From UBA1930 sp943371535 (GTDB taxonomy: Bacteria; Bacteroidota; Bacteroidia; Chitinophagales; Chitinophagaceae), in contig CALRVE020000014.1 in the NCBI GenBank assembly GCA_943371535.1, forward strand, positions 1 to 64,000: a stretch of 64,000 nt of DNA, in the 5' to 3' direction. A program made the translations under genes and the position numbers. Positions within the stretch are counted from its first letter, which is position 1. The number at the start of each line of letters is the position of its first letter. Under the pieces are notes generated by a model that saw nothing but the letters and a program-made list of their open reading frames with translations, had not been told where the DNA came from and did no database searches. Shown piece after piece: positions 34,439-43,820 of this stretch.

Positions 34439-36421
34439 TTATTTGCTTTTATTATTCAGCAACATCCATTTTGCGGTTTCGTAAAATGAACTGGTAAATG
34501 ATGAAAATTGTTTTTTCAATTGTTTTTCTCTTTCTGCCGACCAAGTAATGTTATTACTTTTTAGTGGCAACAACTGTTCTTGATCGAAACGAATATTTTT
34601 TATGAAATAAAACGAATCGGTAACCCAACCAATTTTACCTTCATCGTGATGTATAACAAACGCACCATTGCCTTTTTTCTTTGGGTGAAGCACATCTCTA
34701 CCCAATGTAGTATTTAAGCAAGGTAATTGAACCAACCCTGCAATAGTGGGTAAAACATCTATTTGAGAAACAACTTCTGTACGATGTTGTGCTTGTAATA
34801 AAGAAGGAGCATAAAATAATAAAGGAACATGTTCATCACTTAATCTATTATGTGTCCAAACACTTGGATACATGGCTGTTGCATTACCCTCAACGCCATG
34901 ATCTCCTACAAAAACAAAAATGGTATTTTCAAAGTACTTTTCCTTTTTCACCAATTCAATAAAATATTTAATTGAATAATCCATATATGCAAAAGCATTA
35001 AACTCGGCACTCGATAAAAATCCATATTTCTCCAATGTATCTTTTGGAATTTCTTTTTGTATAAAATCTTTATCGCTTTCAGGAATTGTATAAGGTCTAT
35101 GATTATCGGCTGTTTGAATAATTGCAAAAAATGGTTTTTGTTCTTGTTGTAAAACTGCATTACTTTCTTTAAATAAATCTTTATCGCTAATGCCCCACAC
35201 ATTTACTTTAGGCGAAGTGTAACTACCTTCTTCAAATAATTTCACTCCTTTAATATTATTTAATAACCCTCTGTAATTATTAAATTCACTACTTCCTCCA
35301 ATAAAATAAAATTTACTATACTCTTCAAAATTGTTAATGATGGTATGCTGATTAATACTTTCTTCGTTACGACTGCTAAATTTAGACAACTGTACATCTG
35401 GAATACCAGTTAAAGTAGCAAACACACCACGAGCCGTTGCAAAATGTGGTGTAAAACATCGATCAAAAAAAATTCCTTCTTTAGTGAGTTGATTAAAATA
35501 TGGAGTAGCATTTAATGGATTACCACTCATGGTACTTTTATACATGCTAAAACTTTCGCAAATAACCAATACAATATTGGGCTTACTTTCTAATGCCCTA
35601 CTACTTGGATATACTACTCTTTGAAATGATTGTTTTACTTGTATAGTTGGTTCTAACTGCAAAAAATTGGCTACTTCTTTATACGCATTTTTCACCAAAT
35701 CATTATCTGCTTCAGGTGTTCTAAAACGTAAAGTAGTAAAAAAATTTTGCAAGGGGTTTAAAGCTAAATAGCTTTTGAAGTTATCCTTAAATACAAATGC
35801 ATCTTTCCATTTTAATGGTTTAAAAGAAAAGCTTCCATAAATACCCAAACTCATCGAAAGAATGATTAAAATGTACCATTTTCTTTTATAAATAATTTCA
35901 ACTTTACTGTTTACCAACTCAACACGTTGATGTGTTTTTTTATACAATTGATAAAAAAAATAAGCTACTAATAACAGTGCCAATATCATCCAAAATAATG
36001 GATACGATTGCCACAACATTTCAAATGAAATTTTAGCATCTTCTGCAAAATTTAATGCACTTGCATTTAAACGTGTACTTACATAAGCAAAATGACCATA
36101 ATCGGCTCCAAAAAAGAACATCAATAAAAAAGTAGCGGTTGCTAAATAAATAACCCAAACACGTCGTGCAGCCAGAGAACTGTATGGTGAAAATTTAGGA
36201 ATTAAACTAAACAGTACAATTGGAACCAATAAAATACAAATCCATCGAATATCAAAACGTATACCCATTAAAAAAGCACTCAATACCTGACGTAACTCTA
36301 CTTCCACCGGTTTAAATGCTACATAAGTTGAAATTCTGAATAAAGTAAATACACCTAAAAAAATAAAAAACAATTTTACTACCCACTGTAAAGTTTTAGG
36401 CATTTGCCATTTTAATAACAT
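34439..36421 (-). CDS. LTA-synthase-like membrane phosphatase/sulfatase-superfamily enzyme (copy A)
   Basis: 660 residues. About five N-terminal membrane helices (to about residue 210) precede a large periplasmic alkaline-phosphatase-fold domain: P-N-I-V-L-V-I-C-E-S-F-S-M-Y-K, then N-A-T-P-Y-F-N-Q-L, H-F-A-T-A-R-G-V-F-A-T-L-T-G-I-P, G-G-S-S-E-F-N-N-Y-R-G and F-V-F-V-G-D-H-G-V. This is the arrangement of LtaS/OpgB-type phosphoglycerol or phosphoethanolamine transferases. Gram-negative cells lack lipoteichoic acid, so the acceptor is likely a glycan or lipid. It follows the paralogous copy B by six bases and is surely cotranscribed. Confidence 0.88.
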   Translation of the reverse strand: MLLKWQMPKTLQWVVKLFFIFLGVFTLFRISTYVAFKPVEVELRQVLSAFLMGIRFDIRWICILLVPIVLFSLIPKFSPYSSLAARRVWVIYLATATFLLMFFFGADYGHFAYVSTRLNASALNFAEDAKISFEMLWQSYPLFWMILALLLVAYFFYQLYKKTHQRVELVNSKVEIIYKRKWYILIILSMSLGIYGSFSFKPLKWKDAFVFKDNFKSYLALNPLQNFFTTLRFRTPEADNDLVKNAYKEVANFLQLEPTIQVKQSFQRVVYPSSRALESKPNIVLVICESFSMYKSTMSGNPLNATPYFNQLTKEGIFFDRCFTPHFATARGVFATLTGIPDVQLSKFSSRNEESINQHTIINNFEEYSKFYFIGGSSEFNNYRGLLNNIKGVKLFEEGSYTSPKVNVWGISDKDLFKESNAVLQQEQKPFFAIIQTADNHRPYTIPESDKDFIQKEIPKDTLEKYGFLSSAEFNAFAYMDYSIKYFIELVKKEKYFENTIFVFVGDHGVEGNATAMYPSVWTHNRLSDEHVPLLFYAPSLLQAQHRTEVVSQIDVLPTIAGLVQLPCLNTTLGRDVLHPKKKGNGAFVIHHDEGKIGWVTDSFYFIKNIRFDQEQLLPLKSNNITWSAEREKQLKKQFSSFTSSFYETAKWMLLNNKSK

Positions 36422-36427
36422 GAGCTA

Positions 36428-38431
36428 CTATTTACTTTTTTTATTGGTTAATAACAGATATCGAGAGGTTTCGTAAAATGCATCTGTAATAAAACGCATA
36501 GCTTTTGTTGCACTATCGTTTTGCACAACGCTATTTTCGTTCATGTTCAAAAAGTTTTCTACTTTATTATTCTTCAATTGATAATTATAGAAATAATCTT
36601 TATTGAGTACACCAACCAATTTTGCCATTTCATCAAAAATAAATGTATGATTAGTGTTTTGAACAGCACTATTAAAGAGGTTTCTACCCAATGTTGTATT
36701 TACATAACCAATGTTGCATAAATGAGCAATGCTAGGCAATACATCAACCTGAGAAGCAGGTATATCGTACAACTTAGGTTGCAAAATTTTAGGTGCATAA
36801 AACAATAATGGCACATGCATATTGGTTAATCCTTGGCTAGTGTATACATTAGGCAGCATATTACCTGCATCGCCACGTATACCATGATCACCAATGAATA
36901 CAAATAAAGTATTATCAAAATACTTTTCTTTTTTGGCGGCTTCTATAAATTTTTGATAACAGAAATCGGTGAATCGAAATGCATTGTATTCTTCAACACT
37001 CTCAAAACCATATTTTTTCAACGTGTCTTTAGGTACATTCAACTTTTTAAATTCACCCATATCTTCTTCTGGAATGGTGAATGGTCTGTGATTATCGGCT
37101 GTTTGAATAACTGCAAAAAAAGGCTTGGTTTGTTTGGCTAATACTTCATTGGCTTCTAAAAATAAATTCTTGTCGCTAATACCCCAAACATCTATTTCTT
37201 TTGCTTTATAACTACCTTGTTCATATAAATTCAAACCTTGAATATTGTTGGTGAGTAAACCACGAATATTGGCCCAGCTGCTACTACCTCCTAAAAAATA
37301 AAATTTTTCTTTGTTGGTAAAATCATTGATAATAGTATGCTGATCAACAGCTGAAGGATTACGACTAGATGTTTTACCTTGTTGCACATCTGGCACTCCT
37401 GTTATAGTAGCCCAAACGCCTCTTGCTGTGCCATAAGCAGGAGAAAATGCTCTATTGAAGTAAATACCTTCCTTACACATAGATGCAAAAAATGGAGTGG
37501 TATTTAAAGGATTACCATGCATAGAACTTTTGTATGATGAAAACGATTCGCAAATAACCAATACTACATTCTGTATTTTTTTACTTGTACTATCACTTGC
37601 ATTAGGAAGTATGGTTCTTTTAAAATTGAGGTTTATACTATCTTTCTCTGTTACACCTAAATACTCACTCATCCAAGCATAATGCTCTTGCATTTTTTCT
37701 TTACTATAAGTTGCTTCTCTAAAACTTAATGTGCTAAAAAAAGATTGAAATGGATTTAGAGCAACATTAGCTGCATAATCACTTCCTAAGCTAAATGCAT
37801 CGCTCCAACGCAAAGGAAACTGACCACCTTTTACTACAATTCTACCTACAATAGCATAGCTGATAATTATTACAAACGCAACGCCCCAAAGTAGACTGCT
37901 TTTTTTAGTTGCGTAATTGGGTTTACTTAATATAAAATTGTAACTCAATTTTACTACCCAAATTAACAATAGTATTGCTCCTATTAAAGCCAAACCATTC
38001 CACCCCAAATGATAGCTTTGCCACATCATGCCAAAAGAAATTTTAGCATCTTGTAAAAAATTAAGTACACTAGCATTTACACGTTGTTGTAGGTATGCAT
38101 AATTGCCAAAATCTACAGCATAAAAAATACACCAAGCCACAATAAAGAAAGTCCAAATGCCCATAGCAACTCTTCTACCCCATTTTTTATTAATGGGATG
38201 TAAGAAAGGAATGCTACCTACAATAAAAAGCATGAGCATCATTATAGCAACTACTCTTAAATCGAAACGCATGCCTAACCAATATGCTGCTTTTAAAGAA
38301 ATGGTTTTGCTGATATTGGTTTTGAAAATAATGACCAATAACCAACGTAAAAAACTCATGAGTAACAAAAAAATAATGCCGGTTTGTATAATCCAAACTA
38401 TATAACGAGGTATCTTTAATTTTTTCATCAT
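36428..38431 (-). CDS. LTA-synthase-like membrane phosphatase/sulfatase-superfamily enzyme (copy B)
   Basis: 667 residues from the ATG-ATG pair at 38431; a longer frame to 38473 overlaps the divergent gene. It has the same plan as copy A: about five membrane helices, then N-V-V-L-V-I-C-E-S-F-S-S-Y-K-S-S-M-H-G-N-P-L, T-A-R-G-V-W-A-T-I-T-G-V-P, F-L-G-G-S-S-S-W-A-N-I-R-G-L and F-V-F-I-G-D-H-G-I-R-G-D. The two are tandem paralogs that differ in length and surface loops. A TACATTTG element (38438-38445, minus strand) ends only six bases from the start, so the transcript may have almost no leader. Confidence 0.88.
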   Translation of the reverse strand: MMKKLKIPRYIVWIIQTGIIFLLLMSFLRWLLVIIFKTNISKTISLKAAYWLGMRFDLRVVAIMMLMLFIVGSIPFLHPINKKWGRRVAMGIWTFFIVAWCIFYAVDFGNYAYLQQRVNASVLNFLQDAKISFGMMWQSYHLGWNGLALIGAILLLIWVVKLSYNFILSKPNYATKKSSLLWGVAFVIIISYAIVGRIVVKGGQFPLRWSDAFSLGSDYAANVALNPFQSFFSTLSFREATYSKEKMQEHYAWMSEYLGVTEKDSINLNFKRTILPNASDSTSKKIQNVVLVICESFSSYKSSMHGNPLNTTPFFASMCKEGIYFNRAFSPAYGTARGVWATITGVPDVQQGKTSSRNPSAVDQHTIINDFTNKEKFYFLGGSSSWANIRGLLTNNIQGLNLYEQGSYKAKEIDVWGISDKNLFLEANEVLAKQTKPFFAVIQTADNHRPFTIPEEDMGEFKKLNVPKDTLKKYGFESVEEYNAFRFTDFCYQKFIEAAKKEKYFDNTLFVFIGDHGIRGDAGNMLPNVYTSQGLTNMHVPLLFYAPKILQPKLYDIPASQVDVLPSIAHLCNIGYVNTTLGRNLFNSAVQNTNHTFIFDEMAKLVGVLNKDYFYNYQLKNNKVENFLNMNENSVVQNDSATKAMRFITDAFYETSRYLLLTNKKSK

Positions 38432-38437
38432 AACGTA

Positions 38438-38445
38438 CAAATGTA
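38438..38445 (-). promoter_or_regulatory. Candidate -7 promoter element for the phosphatase-superfamily operon
   Basis: On the minus strand TACATTTG matches TAnnTTTG exactly, six bases before the ATG at 38431. On the plus strand TATCTTTA (38485-38492) lies five bases before an ATG at 38498 of the divergent PAP2 gene. Neither has a clear -33 TTTG. Confidence 0.4.
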
Positions 38446-38497
38446 AATAATAATGGCAAGCAAGCGTTGCCATTTATCAATCATTATCTTTACAATT

Positions 38498-39130
38498 ATG
38501 GCAAGTGTTATAGTAGGAATTTCTTTTGTTGATAAGCTAATCAATTGGTTCATTAAAGCCGATCAATATTTGTTTATTCAAATGAATACTCAATGGACCA
38601 ATTCAACACTAGACCATATTTTTCCTTGGTATAGAGATAGCAATACTTGGATTCCATTGTATTTTTTTTTATTGCTTTTTACAGCAATCAATTATAAAAA
38701 TAAAATTTGGCCTTGGTTATTAATGATTGCAGTTACCGCAACTTTATCGGACCAAATAAGTAGTAATTTTTTTAAGAACTTTTTTGAACGTCCAAGACCT
38801 TGTAACGATATTTTCATACAATTACAAGGTAGGTTATTGTTAAACAGATGTCCTAGTAGTTTTAGTTTTACCTCCTCACATGCCACAAATCATTTTGCAG
38901 CAGCCATGTTTTTATTTCTAAGCTTGAAACCTGCTTTTAAAAAATGGGGATATTGGTTGTTTATTTGGGCTGCCACTATTAGTTATGGCCAAGTGTATGT
39001 AGGTGTACATTATCCATTAGATATTTTAGGAGGTTGTGTTGTTGGCAGTTTTATTGGTTATTTAACTGGTAAATACTTTAATGGTAAATTTGGTTTTACT
39101 AAAAAGACTCATCTTGCTAATAATCAATAA
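38498..39130 (+). CDS. PAP2-family membrane phosphatase
   Basis: 210 residues from the ATG at 38498. An ATG at 38453 is possible but would leave only about 20 bases between divergent starts. About five membrane helices. The three PAP2 motifs are visible: K-N-F-F-E-R-P-R-P, F-T-S-S-H-A-T-N-H-F (catalytic His) and Y-V-G-V-H-Y-P-L-D-I. Such enzymes remove phosphate from undecaprenyl diphosphate, phosphatidylglycerophosphate or related lipids. Its divergence from two phosphoglycerol-transferase-like genes suggests linked lipid or glycan chemistry, an inference from position. Confidence 0.92.
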   Translation: MASVIVGISFVDKLINWFIKADQYLFIQMNTQWTNSTLDHIFPWYRDSNTWIPLYFFLLLFTAINYKNKIWPWLLMIAVTATLSDQISSNFFKNFFERPRPCNDIFIQLQGRLLLNRCPSSFSFTSSHATNHFAAAMFLFLSLKPAFKKWGYWLFIWAATISYGQVYVGVHYPLDILGGCVVGSFIGYLTGKYFNGKFGFTKKTHLANNQ

Positions 39131-39204
39131 AACCAATGTTTACAAGGTTTACAGCCTTAATTACAATAAATATTGTAACATTGCAATAACTATTTATAGT
39201 TAAC

Positions 39205-40482
39205 ATGATTGAAATATTTATTATCATAGGTCTAATTATTTTGAATGGACTTTTTTCCATGTCGGAAATTGCACTTATTTCGGCAAGAAAAGCAAGATTA
39301 GAAGGGCAAGCCAATAGAGGCGATAAAGAAGCAAAAGCTGCACTAGAATTAGCCAATAATCCAGATACATTTTTATCAACTGTTCAGATTGGTATTACAC
39401 TCATTGGAATTTTAACGGGTATATTTTCTGGCGAAACCATTAAAGTAAAATTAATTAATTGGCTGAATGAATTTGAGTCGTTAAAACATTATAGCAATAG
39501 CATTGCAACAGTGATTATTGTAATTTTAATTACTTATTTATCGTTGGTGTTAGGAGAACTTTTACCTAAAAGAATTGGTTTAAGTAAGCCAGAAAATATT
39601 GCCAAATTGGTGGCTCCACCAATGAAGTTGATTTCTACCATTACTTTTCCGTTCATTTGGTTATTGAGTGTTTCAACCAATTTTTTATCTAAGTTATTTG
39701 GCATTACTACCAACGACTCTCATGTAACTGAAGAAGAAATTAAAGCCATTATTAGTGAAGGAACAGAACAGGGTACTATTGATGAAGCAGAACAAGAAAT
39801 TATTGAACGAGTTTTTCATTTAGGTGATAGAAATATTACTTCTTTAATGACACATAGAAGTGATATTGAGTGGTTAGATTTAAACAAAACCATTGGAGAA
39901 GTTAGGGCAGAAATGAAAGAAGCCATTCACTCTGTTTATCCTGTTTGCGAAGGAAATATTGATAATGTAAAAGGTATTGTTTCTATTAAAGACTTGTTTT
40001 TAAATAATAACAACTTGATGTTAGCTGAAGTAATGAGCCAACCCATGTATGTGCCAGAAAACAATACTGCTTACCAAGTATTAGAAAAATTTAAAGAAAC
40101 TAAAATTCATCATTGTTTTATTGTAGATGAGTATGGAAGCATAGAAGGATTGATTACATTGAATGATATTTTAGAAGCAATTGTTGGCGATATTCCACAA
40201 ACAGATGAAGAAGATTATGAAATTACTGAACGTGCCGATGGAAGCTTTTTAATTGATGCACAAATTCCATTTTATGATTTCTTACATAAAGTAGAAAAAA
40301 CAGAGTGGATGAATGATGCAGAGCATGACTTTGATACTTTGGCTGGCTTTATTTTACATGAAATGAAAGAAATTCCAAGTACTGGTGATAAATTAACTTG
40401 GAGAGGTTTTGAATTTGAGATTGTAGATATGGATAAACATCGAATTGATAAAGTTTTGGTAACTATACAAAACAATCTGTAA
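39205..40482 (+). CDS. CNNM/CorC-type transporter with CBS domains
   Basis: 425 residues. The N-terminal DUF21 (CNNM) membrane domain has G-L-F-S-M-S-E-I-A-L-I-S-A-R-K-A-R-L-E and T-V-Q-I-G-I-T-L-I-G-I-L-T-G. Two CBS domains follow (about 195-335), including V-D-E-Y-G-S-I-E-G-L-I-T-L-N-D-I-L-E-A-I-V-G. A CorC/HlyC domain closes the protein. Proteins of this type are annotated as hemolysins but act in Mg2+ or other cation efflux. Single gene. Confidence 0.93.
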   Translation: MIEIFIIIGLIILNGLFSMSEIALISARKARLEGQANRGDKEAKAALELANNPDTFLSTVQIGITLIGILTGIFSGETIKVKLINWLNEFESLKHYSNSIATVIIVILITYLSLVLGELLPKRIGLSKPENIAKLVAPPMKLISTITFPFIWLLSVSTNFLSKLFGITTNDSHVTEEEIKAIISEGTEQGTIDEAEQEIIERVFHLGDRNITSLMTHRSDIEWLDLNKTIGEVRAEMKEAIHSVYPVCEGNIDNVKGIVSIKDLFLNNNNLMLAEVMSQPMYVPENNTAYQVLEKFKETKIHHCFIVDEYGSIEGLITLNDILEAIVGDIPQTDEEDYEITERADGSFLIDAQIPFYDFLHKVEKTEWMNDAEHDFDTLAGFILHEMKEIPSTGDKLTWRGFEFEIVDMDKHRIDKVLVTIQNNL

Positions 40483-40515
40483 ATTTCATCGTTCTTAATA
40501 TCAAATTCCCCTAAT

Positions 40516-41136
40516 TTGAACTTCTTCAAAAAAATAAAAGACTTGTTCGAAACCCCCGATAAAGCCCCTACGCATGGCGACTGGTTTTATCATACAAAAC
40601 TATTGTCTCGTAAACTCATTATTTTTTATAAGCAAATTGCCTCGTCTAAAAACTCAACAGCATTATTTAAAACAGGTGAACCAATTTTACCCCCTGAACT
40701 TACATTTAATGTTACAATAGACCATGTGAAAAATACTTGGGGCAAACCAAGATGTAGCTTTAATAACAAAAAAACAGATACGAATATTCAAGTGTTTTTT
40801 TATAGAAGAAACTATGTTTACGAAAACACATTAATACAACTGCAATTCTTTAATCAACAATTATTTTTTGCATGTATTGAAGTTGGCAAGAGCATGATGA
40901 ATGAAGAAACAAAATTGAAGATGCTAAACAACATACTACCCAACTTTATAACAAGTAATTTTAAAAGCACCAAAGAAATTCCCATTTTTACGGATACAGA
41001 TAATAATTATTTGTTGATAGAAGATGAAATAAACCTAAATATTTGTTTTATTGCAGGAACATTTTCTAATGAGCAGCTATCCATTTTAGAACAAGCTTTA
41101 GACAAAGCCAATAATCACTTTGAAAGTGATTTATAG
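40516..41136 (+). CDS. Hypothetical cytoplasmic protein (TTG start)
   Basis: 206 residues beginning at TTG (M-N-F-F-K-K-I-K-D-L-F-E). No signal peptide, helix bundle or known motif. It is a mixed alpha/beta protein with many aromatic residues (F-F-Y-R-R-N-Y-V-Y-E-N-T-L-I-Q-L-Q-F-F). It is 33 bases after the CorC gene and could be its cotranscribed partner. Its stop abuts the stop of the convergent LolA-like gene with no base between. Function not recognised. Confidence 0.65.
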   Translation: MNFFKKIKDLFETPDKAPTHGDWFYHTKLLSRKLIIFYKQIASSKNSTALFKTGEPILPPELTFNVTIDHVKNTWGKPRCSFNNKKTDTNIQVFFYRRNYVYENTLIQLQFFNQQLFFACIEVGKSMMNEETKLKMLNNILPNFITSNFKSTKEIPIFTDTDNNYLLIEDEINLNICFIAGTFSNEQLSILEQALDKANNHFESDL

Positions 41137-41844
41137 TTATTGAAAAACACTATCGTTCAACCCTTTATTAATACTATAATTGGTATATACAATTTCTACT
41201 TTACCTTTTTTATTTTTCATTTTATCTTTTAATTCCTTAGCTTTTTTATCATCATCATCAAACTCCATTGTAATGCCTTTAGGCATTTTATAATCTTTAG
41301 TGTTGAAGCTGAACACCAATTTATCGGGCAAACCAAAATTGCTGTATTTGCCATAACTCATTTCAATTTCGTAAGTGCCATTTTCTTTGGTAGTTGTAAC
41401 AGCTTTGTAAATTAATAAAGTAGCTTCATGAATATACATAGTGGTTAATACAACATCGCTATTATCGTTTCTTGGCAATAGTTTTACCTTCTTAGTAACC
41501 AATCCTGCAATGGTTTCTGTACCTGCATCTATTACATCAAAATCGTCTGTAGTAACAACCGAACTCATATTTACCGAAACGCCACCTTTAGGTAAAATAG
41601 AAATACCACCATCACGTTTCAACTTAAATTTATTCGGCTTTTTGTAATATACTTTTACATTACCTACGGGAGCTTTAATAAATGTTACATCTGTTTTCAT
41701 TCTACCATCGGCAGTATAATCATTTACTTGATCTAATTTAGCTTTTACCTTTCTAACCAAAGCATTCATGTCTTGTGCAAAAACCGATGTTGTGCAAATA
41801 CTTGAAACAAGTAATGAGAACGCTATTTTAAAGAATATTTTCAT
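41137..41844 (-). CDS. LolA-like outer-membrane lipoprotein carrier-fold protein
   Basis: 235 residues with a signal peptide (L-L-V-S-S-I-C-T-T-S-V-F-A-Q). After it, M-N-A-L-V-R-K-V-K-A-K-L-D-Q-V-N-D-Y-T-A-D-G-R-M-K and V-Y-Y-K-K-P-N-K-F-K-L-K-R resemble the LolA/LolB half-barrel that shields lipid chains. The C-terminus is strongly charged (D-D-D-D-K-K-A-K-E-L-K-D-K). A role in lipoprotein or lipid traffic is possible. True LolA is usually shorter and next to ftsK or a polyketide cluster, so this is a looser relative. Confidence 0.75.
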   Translation of the reverse strand: MKIFFKIAFSLLVSSICTTSVFAQDMNALVRKVKAKLDQVNDYTADGRMKTDVTFIKAPVGNVKVYYKKPNKFKLKRDGGISILPKGGVSVNMSSVVTTDDFDVIDAGTETIAGLVTKKVKLLPRNDNSDVVLTTMYIHEATLLIYKAVTTTKENGTYEIEMSYGKYSNFGLPDKLVFSFNTKDYKMPKGITMEFDDDDKKAKELKDKMKNKKGKVEIVYTNYSINKGLNDSVFQ

Positions 41845-41946
41845 TCAACTTTATTAATTGTAAATTATTGATTATTAATTACTGCCACTTTAAAGAGCTT
41901 AATAAACTTTAAACAACCTTCAACCCTAAACCTTTTACCTTTTACC

Positions 41947-42822
41947 TTAACTAAGTACATCTTTCTTTTTAAACACATACAAACTAGCTGCCACAAACAA
42001 CACAATATGCACAGCTAATACAGTTACACTTCTAATAATTTTATCGGTGTGTTCAATACTGCCTCTAATGGTTTCATTGTTCTCATTCACTTGAATATCA
42101 AAAAATTCTTTCCAAGCAACCATGTGTGTTGTAAATAAATAAGGCTTTATAGTATTAAATAAAGGGATACTCATGGTACTTAAAATAGTAAAAAATACAA
42201 TTACACTCATAGTGGTAACTATTGGACCAATGGAGTTTTCGGCAAATTGCGACAAGAAAAAACCTAGTGCAGCTACCGTTGTCATGGCTAAGGCTGCAAA
42301 ACCAAATGCACCAACATAACGCCAGAAAATATCACCCTCTTCTAATTGAACTACATAATTATTTTTCAATAACAACATATCATCTGTTCCAAAAATGAGC
42401 ATACTTACAAATAATGCTAAAATGGCTAACCAAACCAATAGTGCTAATGTATAAATAGTAGCTGCTAAAAACTTAGCTAGTATAAAATGAAAACGACTAA
42501 TAGGTTTGGTTAATAAAAAACGCAATGTTCCAGCATTGGCTTCACCACTAATCATATCTGCAGCTATCAAAGCAATTAATAATGGCACATGTACTAAAAG
42601 CAATTGCAATAGTACATAGCAAACAAAATAACCATTAATAGTATTACCATCTATGGTTAAACTGTTTTTCAAATCGGCCATAACAAAATCTGAATACTCT
42701 TTTCCGTCAACCTTTAAACCAAGCTGAACAATTACAATTAAAGCCGTGATTGCAGCAAATGCAATATAAGTTCTTGGCCTGCGAAAAATTTTATATAACT
42801 CAATTTGTAAAAGCGTCCACAT
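41947..42822 (-). CDS. ABC-2-type transporter permease
   Basis: 291 residues, about six membrane helices with a large periplasmic loop after helix 1. I-S-G-E-A-N-A-G-T-L-R-F-L-L-T-K-P-I-S-R is the ABC-2 cytoplasmic coupling segment. It starts inside the end of the ATPase gene (overlap of 23 bases), so the two make one transporter. It is an export system of Nos/gliding/bacteriocin-type architecture; the substrate cannot be told. Confidence 0.9.
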   Translation of the reverse strand: MWTLLQIELYKIFRRPRTYIAFAAITALIVIVQLGLKVDGKEYSDFVMADLKNSLTIDGNTINGYFVCYVLLQLLLVHVPLLIALIAADMISGEANAGTLRFLLTKPISRFHFILAKFLAATIYTLALLVWLAILALFVSMLIFGTDDMLLLKNNYVVQLEEGDIFWRYVGAFGFAALAMTTVAALGFFLSQFAENSIGPIVTTMSVIVFFTILSTMSIPLFNTIKPYLFTTHMVAWKEFFDIQVNENNETIRGSIEHTDKIIRSVTVLAVHIVLFVAASLYVFKKKDVLS

Positions 42823-43735
42823 GTTGTTTTCCTGATGTTACTTGTAAAAAATAATCTTCTAAACTATGTCTTGGTTGTAAGCTAAATAATTGCACATTCA
42901 TTTGAACTAAATCTGCATGCAGTTTTGGTATCAATTGTTTGTTTAGCTTTAGTACAACTGCGTTAGTTCTATTCAATTGCAAATGATTTTTCCAATTGCT
43001 TTGTTGCAATTGTTGCAAGGCAAATACATTATCGTTTGTTTGAATTTCAACAATGGTTTGTGCAGGATCGAATAATGCCAAGGCACTATCTTCTACAATT
43101 TTTTTACCTTTATCTATAATCAACACTTTTGTAGCAACTTGTTCAATTTCGCTGAGCAAATGAGATGAAACAACAATGGTTTTACCTTGTTCTTTGCTTA
43201 AATGCAAAATTAAATTTCTAATATCGGCAATACCTTGTGGGTCTAATCCATTAGTAGGTTCATCTAAAACAATCAACTTAGGATTGTGTATTAAAGCAAT
43301 ACCAATACCCAAACGTTGTTTCATGCCTTGCGAAAAAGTTTTAACCGAATCTTTTGCCCTTGAGGCAAGACCAACAACTTCTAATTGATGCATTAATTGT
43401 TGATGGGTAACTTTCATTCCACTCAATCGAGCAAAGAGTTTTAAATTTTCGTATGCCGACAAATACTTATAAACATCAGGTTTCTCAATTACTGCACCTA
43501 CTTGTTGCAAAATTTCATTGCGATGCGTTTGCAAGTTCATACCGAACAATTCTATGGTTCCACTAGTAGGAGCAATTAGTGTAAGTAACATACGCATAGT
43601 AGTACTTTTTCCTGCTCCATTTTGACCTAGAAAGCCGTAAATATCTCCATCATTAACAGTAAACGATAAATTATCTACAGCTGTAAATTGACTGAACTTT
43701 TTTGTAAGCGATTGTACTTTTATTATTTCTTCCAT
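42800..43735 (-). CDS. ABC transporter ATPase
   Basis: 311 residues from the ATG at 43735; a TTG one codon upstream is an alternative. Walker A G-Q-N-G-A-G-K-S-T, signature F-S-Q-G-M-K-Q-R, Walker B L-I-V-L-D-E-P-T-N-G-L-D-P and switch His in V-V-S-S-H-L-L-S-E. A C-terminal extension of about 85 residues is usual for ABC-2 export ATPases. Cotranscribed with the permease. A TATCTTTG element lies 18 bases before the start. Confidence 0.93.
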   Translation of the reverse strand: MEEIIKVQSLTKKFSQFTAVDNLSFTVNDGDIYGFLGQNGAGKSTTMRMLLTLIAPTSGTIELFGMNLQTHRNEILQQVGAVIEKPDVYKYLSAYENLKLFARLSGMKVTHQQLMHQLEVVGLASRAKDSVKTFSQGMKQRLGIGIALIHNPKLIVLDEPTNGLDPQGIADIRNLILHLSKEQGKTIVVSSHLLSEIEQVATKVLIIDKGKKIVEDSALALFDPAQTIVEIQTNDNVFALQQLQQSNWKNHLQLNRTNAVVLKLNKQLIPKLHADLVQMNVQLFSLQPRHSLEDYFLQVTSGKQHVDAFTN

Positions 43736-43753
43736 CAACTATTTTGAATGGTT

Positions 43754-43761
43754 CAAAGATA
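43754..43761 (-). promoter_or_regulatory. Candidate -7 promoter element for the ABC exporter
   Basis: TATCTTTG on the minus strand, an exact TAnnTTTG match, ending 18 bases before the ATG at 43735. No matching -33 TTTG at the right distance. Confidence 0.45.
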
Positions 43762-43763
43762 AG

Positions 43764-43788
43764 AAATGCCCAACGGCATTGGGCATTT
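43764..43788 (-). terminator. Terminator-like hairpin between the MerR gene and the ABC exporter
   Basis: AAATGCCC and GGGCATTT form an 8-bp stem around a 9-base loop, 33 bases past the MerR stop, followed on the minus strand by CTTATCTTTG. The T tail is poor and merges with the promoter element of the next gene. Confidence 0.45.
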
Positions 43789-43820
43789 ACAAATAGTTTA
43801 TTGTGAATAGATTACTAAAG

